This document shows, in pieces, positions 18,367-28,065 of a stretch of 64,000 bases of DNA (positions are counted from its first letter, which is position 1; each line of letters begins with the position of its first letter). The translations under genes and the position numbers were made by a program. Below the pieces are notes generated by a model. It made no database searches and was not told where the DNA came from. It saw only the letters and a list, made by a program, of their open reading frames with translations. Source of the DNA: JALORV01 sp963766365 (GTDB lineage Bacteria; Pseudomonadota; Gammaproteobacteria; Burkholderiales; Burkholderiaceae_F); NCBI GenBank assembly GCA_963766365.1, contig CAVXZK010000004.1, positions 1-64,000 on the forward strand, written 5' to 3'.

Positions 18367-19777
18367 TCAATCGGCCGGATCTTCAACATAAAAGCCATGC
18401 TTCTTCATGAGATCATAAATGGTCGGACGGCTGACGCCCAGGGATTCTGCAGCCTTGACCAGGTTGCCTTCCGCAGCGTCCAATGCTGTGGCAAGCAGTT
18501 TTTTATCGATAATGCTGCGGGCCTCCTTCAGAGTCATGCCTGTAAAATCCAACCCATGATGCGCCCAAGTCACTGGATTATTTTCGTCATCTTCGGATGC
18601 TGTATTGAAGCCGAGATCCCAGGGCTCAATGGTCTGGGTTTCACTCATCACCACTGCCCTTTTCATCTTGTTTTCGAGCTCGCGGATGTTTCCCGGCCAA
18701 CTGTAATCATTTAAATGTTTCAGTGAAGATGCGCTGAGAAACTTGACTCGACGCTTGAATTCATCAGCATAGCGACGCATGAAAAGATTGGCCAACAAGT
18801 TAATATCCTCGCCTCTTTCCCGTAGTGGGGGCAATTCTGCCGTGACCACACTAATCCTGTAGTAAAGATCCTCACGGAAAAGCCCTTTGCTGATTGCCTC
18901 TTCGATATCGATATTGGTTGCAGCGACAATCCTGGCGTCTACTCGAATATCCCCACGTCCGCCGACCCTCTGGATAACCTTTTCCTGAAGAAATCGTAAA
19001 AGCTTCACCTGCAGCAAAATTGGCATATCACCTATTTCATCCAGGAACAGAGTCCCGCCATGGGCGAATTCGAACTTCCCTTGCACACATGCGTGGGCAC
19101 CGGTAAAGGCACCTTTTTCGTGTCCAAAAAGTTCTGCTTCGAGGAGGTTTTCCGGAATGGCACTGCAGTTGATTGGAATAAAAGGACCTTGTGACCGGAG
19201 GCTCTTATCATGGATTGCACGGGCAACCAGCTCTTTGCCGGTCCCACTCTCCCCTAAAACAAGAACGGGGACATCGACTGAGGCAATCTTCTTAATCGTG
19301 GCAAATATTTGTTGCATCTGAGGGCTGCTGCCGAACAGGCCGCTATATCCCCTCCCTTCCGACGCAATCCTGGCCTGCAAGCGCTGGTTTTCCTCTTCAA
19401 GTGCGGAAACGTGAAAAGCGCGTGAGAGGATAATCTTCAATTCATCCAGCTGGATCGGTTTGTGATAGAAGTCATAAGCGCCAAGGCCAACAGCCTCCAC
19501 GGCATTCGAATGTTCTTCATTGCCAGAGATTACGATGACCTTGCAGTTTGGCTGTCTGTTCCAACATTGCCTGCAGACACCGCAATCCCTCTGTTGCACC
19601 GTCAATATCCGGTGGAAGTCCAAGGTCAAGGGCGACAACCTTCGGATGATGTTCATTGAAGAGTTTCAACGCAACATCAACGCTTTCAGCAAGCAGAATT
19701 TTGAAGTCCTTACCCAGGCCCCACTTCAGCTGTTTCCTGATCTCCTGATTGTCATCAATGATCAATAGTTTTTCCAA
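18367..19777 (-). pseudogene. prsR: PEP-CTERM-type sigma54 response regulator PrsR, one-base frameshift
   Basis: The N-terminal frame (19777 to about 19555) has a receiver domain with LLIIDDN and the acceptor region VVALDLGLPPD. One extra A in an AAA run (TTT on the + strand, about 19549) shifts the frame, after which CKVIVISGNEEH continues into linker, a sigma54 AAA+ domain (GESGTGKE Walker A, GAFTGA loop, GGTLFLDEIGDMP Walker B) and a Fis-type helix-turn-helix ending DLMKKHGFYVEDPAD. The whole protein is about 455 aa, the PrsR norm. PrsK/PrsR controls PEP-CTERM protein and exopolysaccharide genes with RpoN. Confidence 0.88.
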
Positions 19778-19816
19778 AAGACACTCCTAATGCCATAATC
19801 CTATCTGCCTTAATGA

Positions 19817-20830
19817 CTATATTCTATCTGTTGCCAAAGGCAGAAGTGTGAGAAAGGTGGTCCCTTCCCCTTGTTTGCTTTTAACAGAAATACTGCCGTG
19901 GTGCATCTCTATAACTTGCTTGCATTGATACAGACCGATGCCGAAACCATGCCGCTTGGTCGTCTTAAAAGGCGCGAACAGTTGGTTTTCCATGAACTCC
20001 GCACTCATTCCGCAACCGAAATCAGTGACCTCAATAAAAGCCGAGCCATTGCGCAAACCATAGACGACTTTGACAGGAGGGTCATCGCTACTGGTCGCAT
20101 CCAAAGCATTGACCAGTAGATTCAAAACCACTTTATAAATTTCATCTCTGTCAACAGCGATGTTGACCTCGTCTCCTGTGACCTGAATGTTTCCACCAAC
20201 AGATTCGACGGCCTTTTGAATTATCTCGCTTAGCTCCACAGGTGAAACAACGATCTCTGGTTTTTCTTTAAGATTTTTCAAGCGAGCGATCAATTTTGTC
20301 ATGTTATCCACTGTATTAGAAACAGTTTTCAGCATGTCCTCCTGAAATTCAGGGTCAGAGATATAATTGCGGGCGTTATCCAGCATCAGGGTGAGTCCCG
20401 ACACCTGATTTTTAAGATCATGGAGAACGAAAGTTGAGACCTTTCCTATAGCTGCCAGTTCACGGGAAACTGCCAGTTGATCAGCGAGTCGCAGTCCTTG
20501 TACGGTCGTGATCGCCTGCTTGGCAAACATGCGCAACAGGTCATAGTCTTCATAGGTCAATACTTCTCCGCTGTTAATCTGTTCACCCAAAACAATAAAC
20601 CCTGCGAGTTCTTCGTCAAAAAACAGCGGGATGACCAAAAAACCCGTTATCAACCATAGTGTCTTCAAAATCCGGTCTGTTTTCTGCCAGGTTGAGAATC
20701 CACTCTTTCCGCTGTAGTTCATCTATCAGCGGGCTATTGGCCATAAAGGTTCGCTTCTTTATCCTGACGTTGAAGGAGGCCGTGTTGGTAAAATTGCCGA
20801 ACTCTTCATCCTGTAAATAAAAAGCGGCCC
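19817..20830 (-). pseudogene. prsK: histidine kinase PrsK, C-terminal half, frameshifted and cut off
   Basis: Partner kinase of PrsR. Visible are part of a GAF domain (KWAAFYLQDEEFGNF onward), then, after a one-base slip in a run of six A (20637-20642, + strand), FLVIPLFFDEELAGFIVLG, the phospho-acceptor helix VLHDLKNQVSGL and an ATPase domain with NLLVNALDA, DFGCGM and GFGIGLYQCK. PrsK normally has about 700 residues with N-terminal membrane helices; here everything upstream of the GAF domain is missing, because the sequence changes to G+C-rich IS DNA near 20830. Confidence 0.85.
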
Positions 20831-20890
20831 ATTTATGCAAAACCCGTCCACCGCTGGCGTGGTCTTGACGTTGAACGCCGAACGCCATCG
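20830..20890. other. junction between the AT-richer and G+C-rich stretches
   Basis: PrsK-like coding stops at about 20830 and IS-like sequence begins at about 20860. Base composition, intergenic style and codon use change here and stay changed to the end of the window. No IS terminal repeat and no target duplication are present on this side. Confidence 0.75.
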
Positions 20891-22035
20891 AAGCCCGGGA
20901 TGAACTGATGAAGCAAGCCGATCTGGGACTGAATCTGTCCGCCAAGCGCACGCGCAAGCGCGAGTTTCTCGAGCAGATGGACTGCGTCGTGCCGTGGTCG
21001 GCGCTGATCAGCCTGATCGAACCGGTGTACGGCAAGAAAAGCGGCGTCGGCCGCCCGCCCTTTGCGCTGGCCAGCATGCTGCGCATCCACTTCCTGCAGC
21101 AGTGGTTCGCGCTGAGCGACCCGGCCATGGAGGAAGCGCTGTTCGACATGCCGCTGTTTCGCGAGTTCGCCCAGTTGCCCACTGGCGTAGCACGCCTGCC
21201 CGACGAGAGCACCATCCTGCGCTTTCGCCACCTGCTCGAAGCGCACGGCCTGGCGGCGAAGATGCTTGCCACCGTCAACGACACGCTGGCGGCCAAGGGC
21301 CTGTTGCTGAAGTCCGGCAGCGTGGTCGATGCCACCCTGATTGCCGCGCCCAGTTCGACCAAGAACCGCAGCGGCACCCGCGACCCCGAGATGCACCAGA
21401 CCAAGAAGGGCAACAACTGGTATCTTCGGCATGAAGGCGCACATCGGCGCCGATGCTGCCTCGGGGCTGGTGCACACGGTCATCGGTACCGCCGCCAACG
21501 TCAGCGATGTGACGGTCGGCAACGACCTGCTGCATGGTCAGGAGCAGCACGTCTTTGCCGACGCTGGCTACCAGGGGGCGGACAAGCGTCCCGAGGCCGA
21601 GGGCACGACGGCGCAGTGGCACGTGGCGATGAAGCCGTCGGTGCGCCGCAAGTGGCGGGACACGCCGCGCATCGGCTGGATGATCGAGCTGGCCGAGCGC
21701 CACAAGGCGTCGGTGCGGGCCAAGGTCGAGCATCCGTTCCGGGTGATCAAGCGCCAGTTCGGCTACGCCAAGGTGCGCTACCGCGGACTGATGAAGAACA
21801 CCGCGCAACTCATGACGCTGTTTGCGCTGAGCAACCTGTGGATGGCGCGGCACCGATTGCTGCGCATGGCGGGATAGGTGCGTCCGGAAACGGCAACGAG
21901 ACGCGCGAGAGCCCTCGAATGAAGCCAAGAATCCATCCGCGAACACGTTTCGGCGACGAAACTCCCGCGATGAGAAACGGGGTGGCGACATCAAGGCGAA
22001 TTGCTCCATTCAATGCGCGTTGTTCAGACGTTCCC
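20860..22035 (+). mobile_element. IS5-family insertion sequence, left end missing
   Basis: It holds an IS5-family DDE transposase and a right terminal repeat whose inward reading begins GGGAACGTCTGAACAACGCG (about 22016-22035). A CTAG at 22036-22039, the preferred IS5-family target, abuts it. The left side has no matching repeat, so the left tip is deleted or was lost in assembly. Confidence 0.82.
20908..21877 (+). pseudogene. IS5-family transposase, one-base frameshift
   Basis: The first frame gives the N-terminal IS5 domain (SLIEPVYGKKSGVGRPPFAL), the FRHLLE region and the first catalytic aspartate (SVVDATLI). One extra base near 21424 shifts the frame; the other frame continues FGMKAHIGAD, then the second aspartate (VFADAGYQGA) and the glutamate region (RAKVEHPFRVIKRQFGY), ending MAG at 21877. 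Together they give about 320 aa, the normal length. Two-ORF programmed frameshifting exists in some IS5 subgroups, but no slippery sequence is seen here, so the copy is probably dead. Confidence 0.85.
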
Positions 22036-22470
22036 TAGAGCGTTCAGTTCAGCCGCGAGGCGAACAACCTCAGCTTCAAGCTCCTTCCGCTCTTCGAGAA
22101 GGTATCCACGCCGCTCATCAGTGATCGCCTTGTTGAAGGCGATCAACTGCTGGAAGTCCTTTCGTAGTTGGCCGGGGAACAGAACACCCGCCTCGTCGAA
22201 GAGCCGCTGCGCCTCCTTCGGGTTGAAGAGGATTTGATCCTCTTCAAGCGATGCGTTGATCTTCCGCAGCGCGGCGCTGCGCAAGTACCGCTCTGAATTT
22301 AACTCCCCGATCTTTCCGTCGATATCTTCGACGAGTTGCTTGTTGCGATCCTGATCCTGAGAGCGGAAGTCGAAGGCATCGAGCAGGACCTGCTTGCGCT
22401 CGGCCTCCTGCTGCTTGAGGAGAAGCATTCCCTCAACTTTGCTGATGTCCTGAATTGTGCCGCCCATTTC
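22036..22470 (-). pseudogene. DUF2326 domain remnant (ABC-3C-type conflict gene)
   Basis: Reverse-strand frame with DUF2326 features: KQQEAERKQVLLDAFDFRSQD, RLFDEAGVLFPGQLRKDFQQL and AFNKAITDERRGYLLEER. These C-terminal segments belong to roughly 550-residue SMC/RecF-like ATPases linked with ABC three-component defence systems. The N-terminal ATPase half is missing upstream (no homology seen beyond about 22470), and the C-terminus is cut by the IS at CTAG. Both ends are lost, so this is a dead fragment. Confidence 0.7.
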
Positions 22471-22826
22471 GCTGTTGAGGGTTGCAGCGGTGTGCACTGA
22501 CCAACGCGAGGACGATTTGCCGGGGGCCGGGCAGTAGCTATGGGTTACGGTGGGTCGGTCGATTGCGATGACAGTGCGGCAAGCGGGCGCGAAATTCAAT
22601 TCGTTTCTGTCCCGATGGACTTCTTTTGTTCCGATCACGACCAAGCCGCGCCACTCTCGGCCTGGTGAGGTCGGGCGTTTCTACACTAAGTTCGGTGATC
22701 CCCAGTTTCCCGTTCCCTTGTTCACGCGATGCCTCTGTCGGATATTCACGCGGTCGGGTCATTGTCCGGCCCTTGCTGGGCGCCTAGCGTTGTCGTGGGT
22801 TTAACGCTTCGCAGCGGGGGCAGACA
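22471..22826. other. region without a recognisable gene
   Basis: About 355 bases between the DUF2326 fragment and the subtilase gene. The open frame entering it from the DUF2326 side has no recognisable protein. The end carries the GGGGG ribosome site of the subtilase. Confidence 0.5.
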
Positions 22827-25217
22827 ATGTGCAAAGAACACGAGCGGATCTGTGACGACCAGAGGGTTGATGACAATCCTCCACGGCCCGGCGTCGACGG
22901 CGACCAGTTGGGTGACGGAAACAGCGGCTTCGTCATCCTGCGCCTGTCGAGGGAACTGGCACCTGACCAGTCCAAGGACTTGCGGGCGTATGCCGAGAAG
23001 ACAAAGCTCGGTGCCCTGGCCGAGCTCCTTGCAGAGCTCGGCAAGCCACCCACACGGCGGCTCATCACGAGCGTTCCTCCAGGCAAGCTTCTTGAGATGG
23101 AGAAAGAAGCGGCGCGCGGCCCGTGGCGCCCCTTCAACAGCCTGACACAGTACTGGCGCGTGGATCTGCGCGATCGCCCCGAACCCGTCGAGGAGTTGTC
23201 AAAGCGCTTCGGCCGCCTCGCCGGTGTGGAACTGGCTTACGCCGAGAAGGTCGTCAGCGACCCGGTCGTCAATGCCGGGAACGACACCTTCAATGGGCAG
23301 CAGAACTACCTCGACGCAGCGCCCACCGGCATCGACGCACGCTGGGCATGGACTCAGGCGGGGGGCGAAGGCCAGGGTGTTGGCATCGTTGATCTTGAGC
23401 AGGGGTGGCGTCTGGGGCATGAGGACTTTGCCGGCAAGTCGCCGACGCTGATCTTCAACCAGAATCGCGACGGCACGGGCGGTTACGTGGGCAACCACGG
23501 CACCGCCGTGATGGGCGTCCTGGCCGCCGACGACAACACCCGTGGCGTGGTCGGGATCGCGCCGACGATCGCCTCCCTGCGGGCGACTTCTCACTGGGAT
23601 GGTGCCACCGCCCTGCACGTGGCCGACGCCATCGTGGCAGCGTTGCCGACTATGCAGGCCGGGCACATCTTGCTGCTCGAGGTGCAGCGTGACGCGCTGC
23701 TCCTGCCCACCGAGACGGATGTCGGCGACTTCGATGCCATCCGCCTCGCCACCGCGCGCGGCGTCATTGTTGTCGCCGCGGCCGGCAATGGCGGCAACGA
23801 CCTCGATGCGTGGATGGACGGGGCCGGGCGCTTCCGCCTGCGACGCGGCCACGCAGACTTCCGCGACTCGGGGGCGATCATGGTGGGCGCTGCGCGTTCT
23901 GCCTTGGTCAACGGCAACTCGCACGCACGCGCGGGCTTTTCGAACTTTGGCAGCCGGATCGACTGCTACGGGTGGGGAGAGAACGTCACAACGTGCGGCT
24001 ATGGCGACCTCACACCGATGGCTGCGATCGATGCGTCCTACACAGCGACGTTTAACGGAACCAGCAGTGCCTCGCCCGTGGTGGTGGGTGCCGCCGCCCT
24101 GACCCAGAGCATGTATCGGCAGGCCACGGGTACCATGTTGTCGCCGGGCCAGATGCGGGCCATCCTGTCGAATCCCGCCAATGGCACGCCCCAGAGCGCC
24201 ACCGTAGCCGGGAACATCGGGGTCATGCCCAACCTGCGCCGCATCGGAACGGTCGCACTGGGCCTGGTGCCCGATGTGTACTTGCGCGACTCGGCCGGTG
24301 ATGCTGGTGTTGTGCCGAGCGGGGGCGCGCTGAGTACGAGCCCGGATGTCATCGTGCGTCCGGCTCAGGAGCCAAACCCGACGATTGCCTTTGGCGAGGG
24401 CAGTGGAACCGAGAACAGCGAATCGCTTGGTTTCGAGGTGGAGAAGGGGCAGGACAACTTCATCTACGTTCGCATCCGCAACCGCGGCGCCGCAGCAGCC
24501 AATGGTGTGCGTGCGACGGTCTACTGGGCGCCAGTCGCGACGCTCGTCACACCCAATTTGTGGACGCTCATCGGGACGACCGCGCCGATCAACGTTCCCA
24601 CCGGCAACGTGCTGACGGTGGCGCCGGCGCTCACCTGGGCGAAGGCCGGTATCCCGGCCAAAGGGCACTACTGCTTCGTCGCCGTGCTAGATCAGGCCGA
24701 GGATCCTGCCCCGCCGGTTCCCGGTCCGACCGACTGGAACGGCTTTCTAGACATCATCCGCAACCACAACAACATCACGTGGCGCAATTTCAACGTGATC
24801 GACGTATTGCCGGATCCGGCAGCCGACCCAGTGGCAATGCCGTTCCTGCTGGCGGGTGATCCTGGCGGGCGACGCAGGTTCGACATCGAAATCGCCGTCC
24901 ATCTCCCTGCGGACGCCAAGCTGCACCTCGAGCTCCATCCGGCTGCGGCCGCGGCCCTGCCGGCCGAGTGGCGCGAGAGGCTCGCCCACAAGAAAGATGT
25001 GGCGATCCTTGAGGTGCCGCGCTTGCGCAGCAACGCGTTGTGCGGTGCCCTGCTGGCGCCGGAGGCGCTCAAGTGTCGCTTCGTGCTCAAGCCGTCCAAG
25101 GGACTTGCCGCCGGCAACCACACCATTGCCATTCGCCAGTTTGAGAACGGCGTTCAGGTCGGCGGGATCACATGGATGCTTCGGCCCGCGAAGAAGAAGG
25201 GACGAGCCAAGGAATAG
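22827..25217 (+). CDS. S8 family (subtilisin-like) serine peptidase
   Basis: 796-residue protease. The catalytic triad is visible: Asp in GVGIVDLEQGW, His in GNHGTAVMG and Ser in NGTSSASPVV, with VVAAAGNGG as the oxyanion region. The N-terminal 150 residues precede the catalytic domain; the C-terminal 300 residues include a beta-rich CARDB-like part (FIYVRIRNRGAAAANGVRATVYW). There is no signal peptide (the N-terminus MCKEHERICDDQRVDDN is hydrophilic), so it probably acts in the cytoplasm or leaves by a non-Sec route. It stands alone, about 7.5 kb before the caspase/CHAT hydrolase region. Cognate substrate unknown. Confidence 0.88.
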   Translation: MCKEHERICDDQRVDDNPPRPGVDGDQLGDGNSGFVILRLSRELAPDQSKDLRAYAEKTKLGALAELLAELGKPPTRRLITSVPPGKLLEMEKEAARGPWRPFNSLTQYWRVDLRDRPEPVEELSKRFGRLAGVELAYAEKVVSDPVVNAGNDTFNGQQNYLDAAPTGIDARWAWTQAGGEGQGVGIVDLEQGWRLGHEDFAGKSPTLIFNQNRDGTGGYVGNHGTAVMGVLAADDNTRGVVGIAPTIASLRATSHWDGATALHVADAIVAALPTMQAGHILLLEVQRDALLLPTETDVGDFDAIRLATARGVIVVAAAGNGGNDLDAWMDGAGRFRLRRGHADFRDSGAIMVGAARSALVNGNSHARAGFSNFGSRIDCYGWGENVTTCGYGDLTPMAAIDASYTATFNGTSSASPVVVGAAALTQSMYRQATGTMLSPGQMRAILSNPANGTPQSATVAGNIGVMPNLRRIGTVALGLVPDVYLRDSAGDAGVVPSGGALSTSPDVIVRPAQEPNPTIAFGEGSGTENSESLGFEVEKGQDNFIYVRIRNRGAAAANGVRATVYWAPVATLVTPNLWTLIGTTAPINVPTGNVLTVAPALTWAKAGIPAKGHYCFVAVLDQAEDPAPPVPGPTDWNGFLDIIRNHNNITWRNFNVIDVLPDPAADPVAMPFLLAGDPGGRRRFDIEIAVHLPADAKLHLELHPAAAAALPAEWRERLAHKKDVAILEVPRLRSNALCGALLAPEALKCRFVLKPSKGLAAGNHTIAIRQFENGVQVGGITWMLRPAKKKGRAKE

Positions 25218-25256
25218 GCCTAACGTGTCGCACTGATCCAATCAGAAGTGCCGTGA

Positions 25257-25289
25257 CCCCCTGCGCAGTTCGCCAAAGGGCGCAGGGGG
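25257..25289 (+). terminator. strong hairpin after the subtilase gene
   Basis: A perfect 10-bp stem CCCCCTGCGC / GCGCAGGGGG with a 13-base loop, 39 bases after the stop codon. No T run follows, so termination would be rho-assisted or the hairpin may protect the transcript's 3' end. Confidence 0.55.
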
Positions 25290-25481
25290 AGACCGAAAGG
25301 ACCGCTGACTCCCGCTCAGCCGGACATGTAGATCTCGATCGTCCCCGCACAATAGGCTGCTAGCGCGCGTAGGACCTGGTCGTTGGTCAATGTGGTCCTC
25401 AGCCGGTCCACTAGTCCTCAATGCTTGTTCTGATTGCGCGAGTGACCACTGCAGCCGCTGAGCCAAAGGTTTGCCAGTTCG

Positions 25482-25699
25482 GTTTACGCATTTAATGTCC
25501 GAAGTACGCCGTTGATGGCTCCTTGCGGGGTCGTCGTTTACGACTTTGGCTTCAAAACCATTTCAGACGAGGTCTTGCAGAGCGGCGTGCCTGCTAGGGC
25601 AGCGTTTACGACATTAATGTCACGGAACAGCAGTTGTTCCTGGCAATTATTGTCGTAAACAGGCAATAATGTCGTAAACACGACAATAGAGTCGTAAAC
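25482..25699. repeat. array of GTCGTAAAC sites, probable transposon end (Tn7/TniA type)
   Basis: GTCGTAAAC occurs at 25652, 25671 and 25691 in roughly 20-bp units beginning CAAT (for example CAATAATGTCGTAAAC). The same motif lies inverted at 25536-25544 and 25604-25612, with a one-mismatch copy at 25482-25490. Tn7-type ends carry repeated TnsB sites of the form ACAATAAAGTCNTAAAC, which this closely resembles. No transposase lies nearby. The surrounding 630 bases contain no gene. Confidence 0.6.
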
Positions 25700-25846
25700 G
25701 GCTTGCAGCTCGCAAACTTCCGTACTCGGCCAGAAGCGGTCCCTTTCGCCGGCCCCCAATCTGCCCGTTAGCGGACCGTCTGGCGCCCTCCTTAACATCG
25801 ACCGACTACGCTTGCCGCGTATACGCTAGACGCGTATATTGCAACA

Positions 25847-26168
25847 ATGGTCTTCGTCGAGCTCACGCCGTTCGTCCGCTTTCGCGAGGAGCACTGGACC
25901 GACGACGAGTTGCGCGCCCTGCAACGTTTCTTGTTGGTGACGCCCACCGCGGGCGACGTGATCCGCGGAACCGGGTGGGCTCCGGAAGCTGCGCTGGGCG
26001 GCGTCGGGACGTGGCAAGCGCGGCGGAGCCCGGGTGATCTACTACCTGCAGACCTCGGTTGACCGGATTTACTTGGTCTTCGGTTACGTGAAGGCCAGAC
26101 AGGAAGACTTGACGACCCAGCAGCTGAAGGTTCTGGCGGCATTGATGAAGGAAGTCGACGATGGATAA
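25847..26168 (+). pseudogene. RelE/HigB-type toxin, one-base frameshift
   Basis: Begins MVFVELTPFVRFREEHW with LQRFLLVTPTAGDVI; after an extra G near 25975 the other frame gives GLRKLRWAASGRGKRGGAR and VIYYLQTSVDRIYLVFGY, the core of RelE-superfamily mRNA interferases. The end overlaps the antitoxin start by 8 bases. About 106 aa once repaired. It is the toxin-first partner of the NadS-like antitoxin. As given, it would not make a full toxin. Confidence 0.78.
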
Positions 26169-26454
26169 GCAACACTTCGATCAACTGGTGCGCGGCGTGC
26201 GCGAGATGAAGCGGCACATGGCGGGCAAGTCCGTGGCCGGCGTTCGGGCAACCAGACTGAGCGAACCGGACGTACGGGCGATCCGGGAAGCAGCGAAGAT
26301 CAGCCAAGCCCAGTTCGCGAAATTGATCGGCGTGAACCTGCGCACGCTGCAGAACTGGGAGCAGCAACGAACCCGTCCGACGGGCGCTGCCCGCGCTTTG
26401 TTGAAGATCGTGGCTTCAGATCCGAAAGCGGCATTAGAGGCGCTGCACCAGTAG
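26161..26454 (+). CDS. HigA/NadS-like antitoxin, HTH
   Basis: 97 aa with an XRE-type helix-turn-helix in its C-terminal half (RAIREAAKISQAQFAKLIG, then NLRTLQNWEQQRTRPTGAA). This is the NadS-like layout that follows RelE-superfamily toxins. The start ATG overlaps the toxin's last codons. It looks intact although its toxin is shifted. Confidence 0.85.
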   Translation: MDKQHFDQLVRGVREMKRHMAGKSVAGVRATRLSEPDVRAIREAAKISQAQFAKLIGVNLRTLQNWEQQRTRPTGAARALLKIVASDPKAALEALHQ

Positions 26455-26516
26455 GTCTCGGCGCAACTCGGCCACGAGCTGCCGCTGACCCGGCTCCCCA
26501 GTTCGCCTGCTAACGG

Positions 26517-27190
26517 TCATCCGTACACCCCGGCAGAACGCCTCCACGAGGACTTAGCTTTCCTCGAGCGCGACATCCGCGCGATCGGCTTCCTGCTCCG
26601 GCGCTGCGGCGAGTGCAGCCACGACAGGCTGATGAGCTGCAGCTGCGAGCGCCGAGGGTGTAACTGCGCCGCAATGGACTTTGCTGACGTGAGTCCGGCC
26701 AAGAAGGCCTGAGGAAGCCGCCCGAGGCCAGTGGCGGTTCCGTTGAGCATGAAACGCCGCAATACTCGCTCAAAGCCCATGTTGTAGATCGCGCCCTCCG
26801 ACCAGATCGCGTCCAGGCTTTCAGCGTCGAACGGCAGCGAGTCCATGGATGCATTCACGGCAGTGACGCGCTCGGCAAGACCGGCCCGCGCGGCGCGCAG
26901 TCTGAGCACCTCGAGGAACTCGGGCAGGGCGTCGACCGCGATAATCTGGGCGTCGAGGTCTGCTGCCAGGACAAGTGTTGACGCCCCCGTTCCGCAGCCG
27001 ACGTCAGCGATTTTCAGTCCCTGTCGCTTATTCAGACCGGACAGTTCGATGGCGCGGCGCGTTTCCGCTACGTCACCGGGTCCTTGCCGTTCCCCTGTGA
27101 TGTGAAGATCGATCAATAGCCCGAGGTTGTCCAGTGTTACTCCTATCGGGCCACGAATCTCGTGGCTCACTGCAGAATCGATCGCTGCGA
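26517..27190 (-). pseudogene. class I SAM-dependent methyltransferase, degenerate
   Basis: The reverse strand encodes RQGLKIADVGCGTGASTLVL (motif I), the acidic residue in IIAVDALPEF (motif II), and SLDAIWSEGAIYNMGFERVL, typical of small-molecule methyltransferases. After that the expected FLKPGG region appears only in pieces in other frames, so the 3' half is frameshifted. No convincing start codon with a ribosome site is seen. Judged a decayed cassette-type gene. Confidence 0.6.
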
Positions 27191-27281
27191 AGTACGACCG
27201 CTTCGGGCGATCATTGCGTGGACCTACGACAGTCCGCTCGTGGCCGAACGTCGACGGGGCAGCCGAATGGGATGATGGAGT

Positions 27282-27926
27282 ATGCAGCTGACACCGGAAG
27301 AACTGGCGCACATCACCGGACAAACGCTGGCCGACTACGACCAGCGCGCTCACGACTTCTGGCAAGGCACGCGCGATCACGACGTCAGCCAGAACCCATC
27401 GCGGCGCTGCTGCAGCGCATCGAGGGCTCGGACCCCCCATTCGAGTTGCTCGACTTCGGCTGCGGTCCGGGACGCGATCTCAAGGCGCTGCCAAGGCACG
27501 GCCACATCACCGTCGGGCATGGAGGGGCGACTCAGTTTGTCGCCATAGCGCGCGACCTACAGCGGTTGCAGGTGCTCGCAGCACAACTTCCTCGGCTCCG
27601 ATCTCGGACTGCCGGCAGGCCATTTCGACGGCGTGTTCGCCAATGCGTCGCTGTTCCACGTCCCGCGGCAGGAACTACCCCGGGTGCTGATGGCGCTGCA
27701 TGCGACGCTCAGGCCGAACGGCGTGCTGTTCAGCTCCAATCCGCGCGGCGCGACGACGAAGGTTGGAACGGCGACCGCTATGGCGCCTTCTGGGATCTGC
27801 GACACGTGGCGCGAGTATATGACGGCGGCCGGATTCGTCGAGATAACTCACTTCTACCGGCCGGCCGGCCTGCCGCGAGAGCAGCAGCCATGGTTGGCCA
27901 GTGTGTGGCGCAAACCAGCGTCGTGA
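27282..27926 (+). pseudogene. class I SAM-dependent methyltransferase, multiple frameshifts
   Basis: Pieces in three frames assemble into one protein: MQLTPEELAHITGQTLADYD and HDFWQGTRDHDVSQN; then FELLDFGCGPGRDLKAL (SAM-binding motif I); then FDGVFANASLFHVPRQELP (the start of this piece lies in a different frame); and FVEITHFYRPAGLPREQQP at the end. At least three indels separate them. The intact protein would be about 210 aa. Clearly a pseudogene as given. Confidence 0.7.
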
Positions 27927-28065
27927 CTGAGGATCAGTCCGCCCTAGTAGCGCCGAGGCTCACTCGGTCCGGTATCGGGAAGTGTTCTTGATCAACGTCT
28001 CAAAGGACGGCCTCGGCCGCCAGCAGCCTGTAAGAATCGCCTCTTGACGCGAGCAGCGCCCGGAG

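Noticed and set aside
21341..21877. Programmed frameshift in the IS5 transposase
   Set aside because: No slippery run at the change point; one inserted base in a non-repetitive context looks like ordinary mutation or error.
25640..25700. Three roughly 20-bp repeats read as a CRISPR array
   Set aside because: Units have no spacers, vary inside, and also occur inverted; they fit transposase-binding sites.
25480..25700. Iterons of a plasmid origin
   Set aside because: No replication initiator or partition gene nearby, and copies lie in both orientations, unlike typical iterons.
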